DNA from: Thermoproteota archaeon
GTDB lineage: Archaea; Korarchaeota; JAOZGF01; JAOZFZ01
NCBI GenBank assembly: GCA_027492035.1
Contig: JAOZFT010000039.1
Location: forward strand, 1-8,492
DNA: 8,492 nucleotides
Reading direction: 5' to 3'
Part shown: positions 1 to 5,468 of the stretch, piece by piece
Layout of the letters: every line of letters starts with the position of its first letter
How positions within the stretch are numbered: the first letter of the stretch is position 1
The notes under the pieces: generated by a model
What the model saw: the letters and a program-made list of their open reading frames with translations, nothing else
What the model was told of the DNA's origin: nothing
Database searches by the model: none
Made by a program: the position numbers and the translations under genes

Positions 1-102
1 CTTTTTAAGTGATACCATGTTGTCGGTATGAGTAGAGGTAGTGTTGGTAGGACTGTGAATGTGAATAGCATGTCTATTGTTGTTTTTTGTGTGTTGGTAC
101 GG

Positions 103-124
103 TACACCGTGTGTATACGGTGTA
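103..124. repeat. 8-bp perfect inverted repeat at the edge of repeat copy A
   Basis: TACACCGT (103-110) and ACGGTGTA (117-124) are perfect reverse complements separated by 6 bp. A 7-bp version of the same inverted repeat (ACACCGT/ACGGTGT) is present in the other copy at 3427-3449 with a 9-bp spacer. It partly coincides with the coding turn after the TPY residues, so it may be coincidental. Confidence 0.4.
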
Positions 125-221
125 AGCCCAAGTTCATTGAAGAAAGCCGTTGTCTCAGCTATTTCACCCCATTCAATCCTATATTTTTTCTTCACTTCTT
201 CAATGAAACTTGAAGCATTAA
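114..221 (-). pseudogene. Degenerate partial copy of the small gene at 3381-3612 (repeat copy A)
   Basis: Read on the minus strand, this stretch encodes a segment nearly identical to the middle of the small protein at 3381-3612 (FIEEVKKKYRIEW, then AFFNELGLTPY). The ungapped nucleotide match to 3440-3547 has about seven mismatches in 108 positions, all transitions. Three change the protein (Asp to Gly, Ile to Thr, Leu to Ser relative to the other copy). Homology fades after TPY with a 3-bp gap, and the C-terminal end is missing. Upstream the frame stays open only to a TGA near 270, with no plausible start codon. I read it as a dead fragment; its function is unknown. Confidence 0.7.
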
Positions 222-370
222 GTAATGTAGTGCTTCTCTCCTCTGTAAATTTTGACTTGAGTGATTCTCTTCATGGCAAGTTATTCAATGAGCCTTTTTT
301 TAACCTTTTGTATAGAACTGTTTCGTAGTTATTTATATAGTTTTACAAATTGTGTTATAAATGATGTGTT
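222..370. other. Non-coding stretch upstream of vapB
   Basis: No convincing gene is visible here. The stretch separates the degenerate repeat copy from vapB and carries the vapB promoter near its right end. Possible ORFs on the plus strand across 28-328 are shadows of the minus-strand fragment, with no family resemblance. Confidence 0.5.
332..339 (+). promoter_or_regulatory. TATA box for vapBC
   Basis: TTTATATA ends 31 nt before the ATG at 371. In archaea transcription starts about 25 nt after the TATA centre, which predicts a start around 360 and a very short leader. No Shine-Dalgarno sequence precedes the ATG, in agreement with a leaderless or nearly leaderless message. Confidence 0.5.
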
Positions 371-598
371 ATGAAAAGTGTAACTATAACAGTGAGAATA
401 TCTAAAAGGCTTAAAGAGAGCCTTGACAGATATGGAGTTGAAGTGAGTAAAGTGGTGAGGGAGGCGCTTGAGAAAGAGGTTAAAAGGAGAAAACTTGAGG
501 ATCTCAAGAGGGTTGCAGGTGAATTAGGGGTTTTCTTCTCGAAGATACCCGATGAGAAGATAGTTAAAAGCATAAAGGAGACTCGGAGGTCTAGATAA
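371..598 (+). CDS. vapB: VapB-type antitoxin (ribbon-helix-helix-like)
   Basis: This 75-residue protein begins with a short beta strand (residues 3-9, SVTITVRIS). Two amphipathic helices follow, including LKESLDRYG and VSKVVREALEKEVKRRK, the layout of a ribbon-helix-helix DNA-binding domain. The charged tail (residues 40-75) would be the toxin-binding part. Such antitoxins neutralise the partner PIN nuclease and repress their own operon. The neighbouring PIN toxin starts 2 nt after this stop codon, a standard vapBC arrangement. The ATG at 371 is chosen because it follows a TATA box at the right distance. The assignment leans on length, fold pattern and the partner gene rather than on a strong sequence signature. 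Confidence 0.8.
   Translation: MKSVTITVRISKRLKESLDRYGVEVSKVVREALEKEVKRRKLEDLKRVAGELGVFFSKIPDEKIVKSIKETRRSR
585..590 (+). promoter_or_regulatory. Ribosome binding site of vapC
   Basis: GGAGGT inside the last codons of vapB lies 10 nt before the GTG at 601. It supports GTG as the start of vapC and independent ribosome loading within the operon. Confidence 0.6.
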
Positions 599-600
599 AC

Positions 601-1017
601 GTGTATCTCTTGGATGCAAGCGCTATAGCTATAACCCTTAAAAAGCTTAAAGAAAGGTCAGTTGAGGTTTTAGAGGACAAAGCAACCTTAGACCTTGCCC
701 GTTACGAATTAAGCAATGTAATATGGAAGGAATGTACATTGGAAGGGCTAATAAGTTCTGAGGAAGCTGCGGTTAAAGCCGAGAACATAGCGAAGATACT
801 GGAGATCACAAAGGAAGAGAGGGTAGAGTCCAGTAAAGACTTTAGAGGAGCGATGGAGTTAGCTACAAAGCTGAAACTAACCTTCTATGATGCTTCATAC
901 CTATATGTAGCCAAAAAAGAGGGATTTACCTTAATAACAGAGGACAAAGAACTCCTCGAGAAGGCGAAGCATATTAAAGTTGAAACCTTAACGACAGATG
1001 AGTTTCTGGGGATCTAA
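601..1017 (+). CDS. vapC: VapC-type PIN-domain ribonuclease toxin
   Basis: This 138-residue protein has the size and motif order of a PIN-domain toxin. The acidic metal-binding residues are in place: D5 in LLDASAI, E36 in YELSNVIWKE, D97 in TFYDASYLYVA and D115 in LITEDKEL. VapC toxins are Mg2+/Mn2+-dependent endoribonucleases that cut tRNA, rRNA or mRNA when freed from VapB; the target here cannot be told. The GTG start is 2 nt after the vapB stop and is preceded by GGAGGT. The catalytic set is complete and the frame intact, so the toxin is probably active. No clear terminator follows. Confidence 0.92.
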   Translation: MYLLDASAIAITLKKLKERSVEVLEDKATLDLARYELSNVIWKECTLEGLISSEEAAVKAENIAKILEITKEERVESSKDFRGAMELATKLKLTFYDASYLYVAKKEGFTLITEDKELLEKAKHIKVETLTTDEFLGI

Positions 1018-1113
1018 ATCACACATCTTTACAACGACTTAATGAACCCTACTTGTCCACATTTATTATGGGAAAGAATAGAGAACAGTAATTGAGGGAA
1101 AAAAGGAAAGGAA
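1018..1113. other. Spacer after vapC
   Basis: No gene, hairpin or strong promoter is visible in this short spacer, which precedes degraded coding sequence. Confidence 0.4.
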
Positions 1114-1398
1114 TTGGTTTGGGGTCCTTTACCTGATAAAGCATCAAAAACTTTTTCTTTATCTACAGTACTCTCTCCAACTTGGCGCAAGGATTTGCTG
1201 GATTCATCGTTTGCTAATGGGGTAATTTCAAATGAACTTTCAAGAAGGCTTGATGAGTATCTTGATGTATTTGATGAGAAACTGGTTTTTAAGGTTATTG
1301 AGGATATAGAACCAGATGTAGTGGTTCACTATGCAGCTATAATGATAGGTATGGAAACAAAAATGTCTCTTAGATGGGTGGAGGGGAATAAGGCGTAG
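1114..1398 (+). pseudogene. Remnant of an NAD-dependent epimerase/RmlD-like reductase gene
   Basis: The open frame (94 codons from a TTG) ends in FKVIEDIEPDVVVHYAA. This matches the stretch of extended short-chain dehydrogenases where a helix and 'xPDxVxHxAA' follow the NAD-binding strands. The glycine-rich nucleotide motif expected upstream is missing from this frame, but GFAGFI appears at 1191-1208 in a different frame (open 1140-1217). That suggests a frameshift between about 1208 and 1240. The catalytic YxxxK region and the rest of the ~300-residue protein are absent. The intact enzymes act on nucleotide sugars for cell-surface glycans. The N-terminal part of the frame resembles nothing I know. 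It could also be a chance ORF, but two family motifs in the right order argue for decay. Confidence 0.45.
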
Positions 1399-1435
1399 GA
1401 ACCCAAAATACAGGGTTTCAAAACATGGTTCTTCA

Positions 1436-1942
1436 ATGTTTAGAGCATTGTTAGCATTTATATTGGAAATGGAACCAAAAAAATTTAGGGGAGAAATTAA
1501 AAAGACAGTAGAGTGGGGGAAAGTGGACAATAAGGAGGAATCTTTAAGATTGCTTAAAGAAGCTGAGGAAGATCTTGAGAGGGCTAAAAGATATATTAAG
1601 CTTAAGGATTGGGTTACGGTCATCCATTATGCACAGCTTGCAATTGAGAAATCTGCGAAAGCTGTGATTTCCTGCTTTGAAGCATATGAGTGGACACATG
1701 ATCCGTCGGGACAATTGAATAAATTAATTGAAAAGGGGTATTTAGATGAGGATTTCAAGAAAGTAGCTTCCCATGTAAAAGAAGCGGCGCCGTGGCACGG
1801 GCGTTCAACGTATGGGGGTTTAAGGGGTGGTGCATGGAGAAGTCCATCTGAGCTATGCACTGAAAACGATGCAAGAAGACTACTTCAAAAAGCAGTGGAA
1901 TGCATGGGTAAAGCAAAGGAATTTACAGGAAAATTTTGGTGA
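1436..1942 (+). CDS. HEPN-domain protein, partner of the MNT nucleotidyltransferase
   Basis: Residues ~36-77 (SLRLLKEAEEDLERAKRYI, then HYAQLAIEKSAKAVI) show the typical start of a HEPN domain, and the last ~25 residues form its closing helix. HEPN proteins are all-helical and often RNases held in check by an MNT partner. The next gene is such an MNT and overlaps this stop by 1 nt. No R-X4-6-H nuclease motif is visible, so this may be a non-catalytic or divergent member. The start is uncertain: ATG 1436 and ATG 1469 would add a non-HEPN leader that seems inherited from a degraded upstream gene. GTG 1523 (residue 30 of the longest frame) gives a HEPN protein of normal size, about 139 residues. 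No good ribosome site decides among them. Confidence 0.75.
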   Translation: MFRALLAFILEMEPKKFRGEIKKTVEWGKVDNKEESLRLLKEAEEDLERAKRYIKLKDWVTVIHYAQLAIEKSAKAVISCFEAYEWTHDPSGQLNKLIEKGYLDEDFKKVASHVKEAAPWHGRSTYGGLRGGAWRSPSELCTENDARRLLQKAVECMGKAKEFTGKFW

Positions 1943-2385
1943 TGGAAATGATAGAAGAGGTTAAGGGAGAAGTAGAAAGGATCGCGAAAAACTTAAGGAA
2001 GGAAACCTTGGCGGTGGGTTTATTCGGTTCCCTGGCAAGAGGGGAATTTAATGAGAAAAGTGATATTGACATATTCGTCATCACAAGTAAGGAGCTAACG
2101 CTAAAAGAGCAGGATGAGTTTTATTATGCGTTTAGTGAATTGATACCGAGGTTTGGCAGGGATGTCACGGTTCTTGTTTACGACATAGAAAGTTTAAAGA
2201 AGATTCCAAGTTGGCAAACATTCAATCTCATAAGAGATGCAATATTTGTACACGATGTCTCTGGGATAGAAAAAATATTTAAGGATATCTTGAGGAAAGC
2301 CGAGCAGCATGGCATAGTATATGATGAAAAGGAAAGGGTTTTCAAGTTAAAAAAGAAGGGGAGAATAGTTTTCTCTTATGGATAG
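1942..2385 (+). CDS. MNT-type nucleotidyltransferase (MntA-like antitoxin)
   Basis: The ~147-residue protein carries the minimal nucleotidyltransferase signature: FGSLARGEF, then SDIDIFV (the GS...DxD metal site, D41 and D43 counted from ATG 1942). A third acidic residue follows in GRDVTVLV (D74). All catalytic residues are present. In studied HEPN/MNT systems the MNT protein inactivates the HEPN toxin by adding AMP to it; inferred here from family and pairing. The frame is open from TTG 1936, but ATG 1942 shares its A with the HEPN stop (TGATG), a common coupling arrangement, and is preferred; ATG 1948 is also possible. The reading frame is undamaged. Confidence 0.85.
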   Translation: MEMIEEVKGEVERIAKNLRKETLAVGLFGSLARGEFNEKSDIDIFVITSKELTLKEQDEFYYAFSELIPRFGRDVTVLVYDIESLKKIPSWQTFNLIRDAIFVHDVSGIEKIFKDILRKAEQHGIVYDEKERVFKLKKKGRIVFSYG

Positions 2386-2414
2386 ATTTAGATGGTGTTA
2401 ATCGACTTGTTTTA

Positions 2415-2451
2415 GCTAATTGTGTGTCAGGGCTAATTAGTTTTATTTTCC
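2415..2451 (+). terminator. Possible T-rich terminator between convergent genes
   Basis: The 74-bp gap between the MNT gene and the convergent protease gene holds a repeated GCTAATT (2415-2421 and 2432-2438) followed by TTAGTTTTATTTTCC. Archaeal transcription often ends at T-rich runs without a strong hairpin, so this would suit the HEPN/MNT transcript. There is no firm stem-loop. Confidence 0.35.
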
Positions 2452-2459
2452 ATTAAATT

Positions 2460-3322
2460 TTATTTGGATCCTGGCTGCTTCGGCGCTGCAGGTTTGATTC
2501 CGATCGTCAGGTTAAGTGTTAACTCTCCGGATTCAAATAATTTAACGGCTCCTATGTTATTTAGGTGGACAAGTGCTCTAGCATAGTACTCCCATAGAAT
2601 TTTCCAAAGGGGATCCTGCTGGTTCATCACTGAAATCCTTAAGCCGAGATTCCTTGCCTCCTGGTAGCCTATCCTTTTACCATGTGAAAGCCATCTCCTG
2701 TTATCAGATAAAGCATCTGCTATATTCTTAGCTTTCCCTGGATAGCCTTTGAACATATATTTTGAAAGCCACTCCTCTGCAAATTTCCTTGAGAACTGTA
2801 TGGCCTTATTTGCTACGTCCAAGAGTGAAGGATCAATTTTTTGTATTAAAGCAATGGTCACTCGTGGATCTAATCCCTTTTTAAGGGCATCATGTACAAT
2901 CCTAAACTGTCTATGATTGATTGAGCAGGTATATAGGTTATTTGCCCCTGTGGAGTTACAGCTCTAATTTGAGGATCAATAGGGCCTATTTCTGATAGGT
3001 AACCCATAATTATTTCATCACTTGCAAGGGCTATCATAGTTGCAGCACTTTTAGCTGCATTGGGAATGATCACTCGAAATTGATATTTACAATAGCTTCT
3101 ACACATAAATGCAATTTTTTCAGCGATATTTGGGTCTCCCCCAGGACTGTCAATTACTAAGTCAAGTTTATCTGTTTGGCCTATGCTTTCAAGTACATCG
3201 TTAAAGAATACAGGGTCATTGTGGTCTATGAAGTTAGGGGACACATTTGGGTTAGCTATGTATGCAATGATCCTTGTACCAGTGATATTTTCTGCTTTTC
3301 TAAGGAGGCTTCTCCTATTCAA
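2460..3322 (-). pseudogene. SDH-type serine protease (ClpP/S49-like), frameshifted
   Basis: Two minus-strand frames together make one protein of the SDH family (serine dehydrogenase proteinase, PF01972-like), about 287 residues, the normal length. The first frame (3322 to 2870) has LDLVIDSPGGDP (residues 53-64), the nucleophile region AKSAATMIALASDEI (K91-S92) and SEIGPIDPQI. The second (2460 to about 2893) has SLLDVANKAI, KFAEEWL and LSHGKRIGYQEARNLGL. They join if one base is added near 2890-2898, turning LGLYMM into LGL(Y)HDALKKGLDPR. The start is TTG 3322 with GGAG just upstream. Intact relatives are cytosolic or membrane-near serine peptidases of unclear substrate. The lesion leaves the catalytic half separated, so activity is doubtful. 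A sequencing error or recoding is possible. Confidence 0.8.
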
Positions 3323-3380
3323 ATCTCCTTCGCTTATATATCTTTGATATAGGTGCTTTCATCATGACTGCCACTAGCTG

Positions 3381-3612
3381 TTAAGAAGTAGAAGCTTTAA
3401 ACCTAATAACTGAGGGATTTTCTTCAACACCGTTCAACCTGTACGGTGTAAGCCCAAGCTCGTTGAAGAAAGCCGTTATCTCAGCTATTTCATCCCATTC
3501 AATCCTATATTTTTTCTTTACTTCTTCAATGAAACTTAAAGCATTAAAGACTTCATCTGGCAACTAACTCCACCCATCTTTCCAATTTTTTCCCCTTGTA
3601 AGATAAAAACAT
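3381..3612 (-). pseudogene. Small gene of unknown function, frameshifted, upstream of the SDH protease
   Basis: A 19-codon frame from ATG 3612 (MFLSYKGKKLERWVELVAR) stops at TGA 3553. It is continued in another frame from TTG 3563 (LPDEVFNALSFIEEVKKKY) to the stop at 3381; an in-frame TAG sits just before that TTG. Joined, they give a soluble, mostly helical protein of about 80 residues, with no signal peptide and no family I recognise. The junction reads GTTGCCAGATGAA. If an 8-bp TTGCCAGA unit had once been duplicated there, the frame would read VAR-LPDEV, so loss of one unit may explain the break. It lies 58 bp upstream of the protease on the same strand, so the two were probably an operon. 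Part of it is duplicated at 114-221. Confidence 0.6.
3440..3547 (+). repeat. Direct repeat copy B (partner of 114-221)
   Basis: This 108-bp segment matches 114-221 without gaps, with about seven transitions and no transversions, and in the same orientation. It lies within the small frameshifted gene. The two copies are 3326 bp apart and bracket vapBC, the HEPN/MNT pair and the SDH protease. Recombination between them would remove the whole segment. Confidence 0.85.
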
Positions 3613-3878
3613 TAGATTACGATTTTAAGCGAAAAATAAGGCGGTTATTTCCAAACATAAATATATGAAGTTTTATTCTCTTAAATATTTAACTTTACTC
3701 TTAAACAATTAACCTAAAAATTTCTACTTGATAGAACCTTTAAGAAACCTAGGATGTTTTTCCTTTTCACATCGTTTGTTTTTCAGGTAACTTCTTAAAA
3801 AAGAAGACTGAAACAGGTTATTAAACCAAGTAGACTTTGAAAAAACAAAATTTCATCACCAAAATGGAGTAGGAAGTT
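3613..3878. other. AT-rich gap without a recognisable gene
   Basis: Long A and T runs dominate. On the minus strand a ~41-codon open frame ends near 3722 (its end reads KHPRFLKGSIK), but it has no start codon and no resemblance to a known family. I assign nothing here with confidence. Confidence 0.4.
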
Positions 3879-3879
3879 T

Positions 3880-3886
3880 TTTATAT
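3880..3886 (+). promoter_or_regulatory. TATA box upstream of the 18-codon ORF
   Basis: TTTATAT ends 32 nt before ATG 3919 and is preceded by a purine-rich GTAGGAAG that could serve as a TFB recognition element. The spacing suits a short-leader transcript. Confidence 0.4.
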
Positions 3887-3918
3887 CTCAAGAAGATTAG
3901 TTAACAACGCTGTAAAAC

Positions 3919-3975
3919 ATGGGCAAGGAAGAAACTGGAAAGATTGAACCTATTTATGAGAAGCTCAGCCTTTAA
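3919..3975 (+). CDS. 18-residue ORF with an archaeal-type promoter (possible gene remnant)
   Basis: An ATG placed as expected for a short-leader message opens a frame of 18 codons (MGKEETGKIEPIYEKLSL), ending in TAA exactly where the convergent surface-protein gene ends. The peptide is charged and lacks any signal or membrane segment. It could be a genuine small protein, but the abrupt end at the neighbour's stop suggests the surviving 5' end of a longer gene whose body was lost when the neighbouring operon was joined here. I do not recognise the sequence. Confidence 0.3.
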   Translation: MGKEETGKIEPIYEKLSL

Positions 3976-5468
3976 CTATTTCTTGGTGAACCGGGTTTAT
4001 ACCTATAAAATTCGCCGAAGCCATAGACGTCTTCAACCTTTATTGTTTCATTTCTCAGAGTCACTGTTCCCCTCCACTTCACAAAGGAGCGACCCCAAGC
4101 AGCTTTGCCACCGGGGTCCCACCATGTTTTATGCACCCTCCAGTTTTCAGTGCCTCCCCACCCCCAAAAGGCGAAGGCTTCAGCTGTTAAGTTTACATTG
4201 CCAACAACTATTTTATTAGCATCGGTGAAATTCCCCTTCAAATAATATACGTTTGGCTGTAATTTATCGTCGGTGCTGAATATGTAATCGTCAAACCTGT
4301 AACTTTCCCCCCTGCTGACAAAGTTTATTCTCCCTGTATGCTCGAATTCAGGGAATTCAAACTTCTCCTTCAATTTCTCTGGCAGTGGATTTCTTGCTAA
4401 GAGAAATATAAATTCTATTTCCTCCCCTTTAATTTTATGGAAGGACATAGCGTCAAATTCCACACCATCTGTTGCAATGCCGTTTTTAATGGTTACTGAG
4501 CCTATGGGGAGATTTCTGTGGTACTCTCTGTCCATGAATGTGAAGCCTGAGGTGAAGTTATAGGTTTTCCCTGTTTCCAGGTCGTGGTACACACATTTTG
4601 TTAACTCCTCAAAGTCTAGGTACCCTCCCCAGGTGTCGAGGCAAAGTTGACCAGCTTTGATCCCAGAGACTCCATGAACAAGGAAGGGGCCTTCAGGTTT
4701 CCCTATCCAAAGTGGAATAAGTCTGCCTTTACCTTCAACATTTAGAATCTCTGTGGGAGGAGAAGTTTTCATGTAGATTACCTTGTGATACCAGGTTCTT
4801 GTCTCCTCATCGTAACCAATGGTGATCACATAATCTTCTACTGGATTGGTGTGAACGGTTGGGTGGGGGAGAAATTTCCCACTTATGTCATAGTATGAAG
4901 CCCCTGTGACCTTTCTGAATATCCGTTTATCATCAAACATTAACCGTAGAAACCCGCCACCTATGTTTACCGATGAATGGAAGATGATGATGTGACTTCC
5001 ATCTGTGCACATGCCAAATGAAACAAAGTTACTTGCCGTCCATCCCTTTCTTCTGTCGATTGCTATTCTGTTATCGGGGAGTTTCACCAGGGGGCCTCGG
5101 AAAGGCACAAAGTCTCGTAGTGTAACTGGATCTGTTATCCATGAATTACTTTTCACAACTGGGAAAGAGGGTAAAAGAAGTTTACCTGCTTTTTCTAGGG
5201 TCTCAAAAGCTTTATCTAGGAATGTATTTGCGGCTTCATAATCTTTTTCTTTGAAAGCCTGCTTTGCCTTCCTTATCCATTTCTCAGCCTCGGAAACCTC
5301 AAGGCCCTGTTTTTTCTTTTCCTGGTACTTGACTTTGAACTCAGAGAACCTTTGAATCAGCTGCTCCTTTGTAATAGGTTTATGGAGTAAATGGAAACTA
5401 AGGATTAAAATGATTACCGCTGCTAGAATGCAAACTGTAACTAAGATTTTTTTGTTCGTTTCAACCAC
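3972..5468 (-). CDS. Membrane-anchored extracytoplasmic protein with helical module and beta-rich domain
   Basis: This 498-residue protein has an uncleaved-looking N-terminal membrane segment (residues 8-28, after basic KK). A helical module follows (~33-95: FKVKYQEKKKQG, then AEKWIRKAKQAF, then AANTFLDKAFETLEKA) that is clearly related to the same part of the upstream gene product. The rest (~100-498) is rich in Trp, Gly, Phe and short beta strands, for example FAFWGWGG and EDVYGFGEFYRY, as in secreted sugar-binding or lipocalin/CrtC-like folds; I cannot assign a family. The GTG start at 5468 overlaps the upstream gene by 8 nt, and AAGGAAGG lies just ahead, so translation is probably coupled. 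It is likely exposed outside the cell and works with its operon partner. The frame is intact. Confidence 0.7.
   Translation of the reverse strand: MVETNKKILVTVCILAAVIILILSFHLLHKPITKEQLIQRFSEFKVKYQEKKKQGLEVSEAEKWIRKAKQAFKEKDYEAANTFLDKAFETLEKAGKLLLPSFPVVKSNSWITDPVTLRDFVPFRGPLVKLPDNRIAIDRRKGWTASNFVSFGMCTDGSHIIIFHSSVNIGGGFLRLMFDDKRIFRKVTGASYYDISGKFLPHPTVHTNPVEDYVITIGYDEETRTWYHKVIYMKTSPPTEILNVEGKGRLIPLWIGKPEGPFLVHGVSGIKAGQLCLDTWGGYLDFEELTKCVYHDLETGKTYNFTSGFTFMDREYHRNLPIGSVTIKNGIATDGVEFDAMSFHKIKGEEIEFIFLLARNPLPEKLKEKFEFPEFEHTGRINFVSRGESYRFDDYIFSTDDKLQPNVYYLKGNFTDANKIVVGNVNLTAEAFAFWGWGGTENWRVHKTWWDPGGKAAWGRSFVKWRGTVTLRNETIKVEDVYGFGEFYRYKPGSPRNS

Noticed and set aside
28-328. Plus-strand ORFs of 61 and 83 codons
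   Set aside because: They run antisense to the duplicated gene fragment, consist largely of Phe/Leu/Ser/Val, and match no family; they are shadows of the minus-strand coding.
1240-1860. Minus-strand ORFs opposite the HEPN gene
   Set aside because: Their sequence is the antisense of the HEPN and epimerase-like coding, with no motifs or promoters of their own.
2870-2890. Programmed -1 frameshift at CTTAAAAAGG in the SDH gene
   Set aside because: The direction fits, but A AAA AGG is not a strong slippery sequence and no downstream stimulator is evident; a simple indel is more likely.
3944-4219. Plus-strand 91-codon ORF
   Set aside because: It lies antisense to the end of the beta-rich surface protein and has the composition of a shadow frame.
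5005-5241. Plus-strand 78-codon ORF inside the surface-protein gene
   Set aside because: It is fully antisense to a clear coding region, with no supporting promoter or family.
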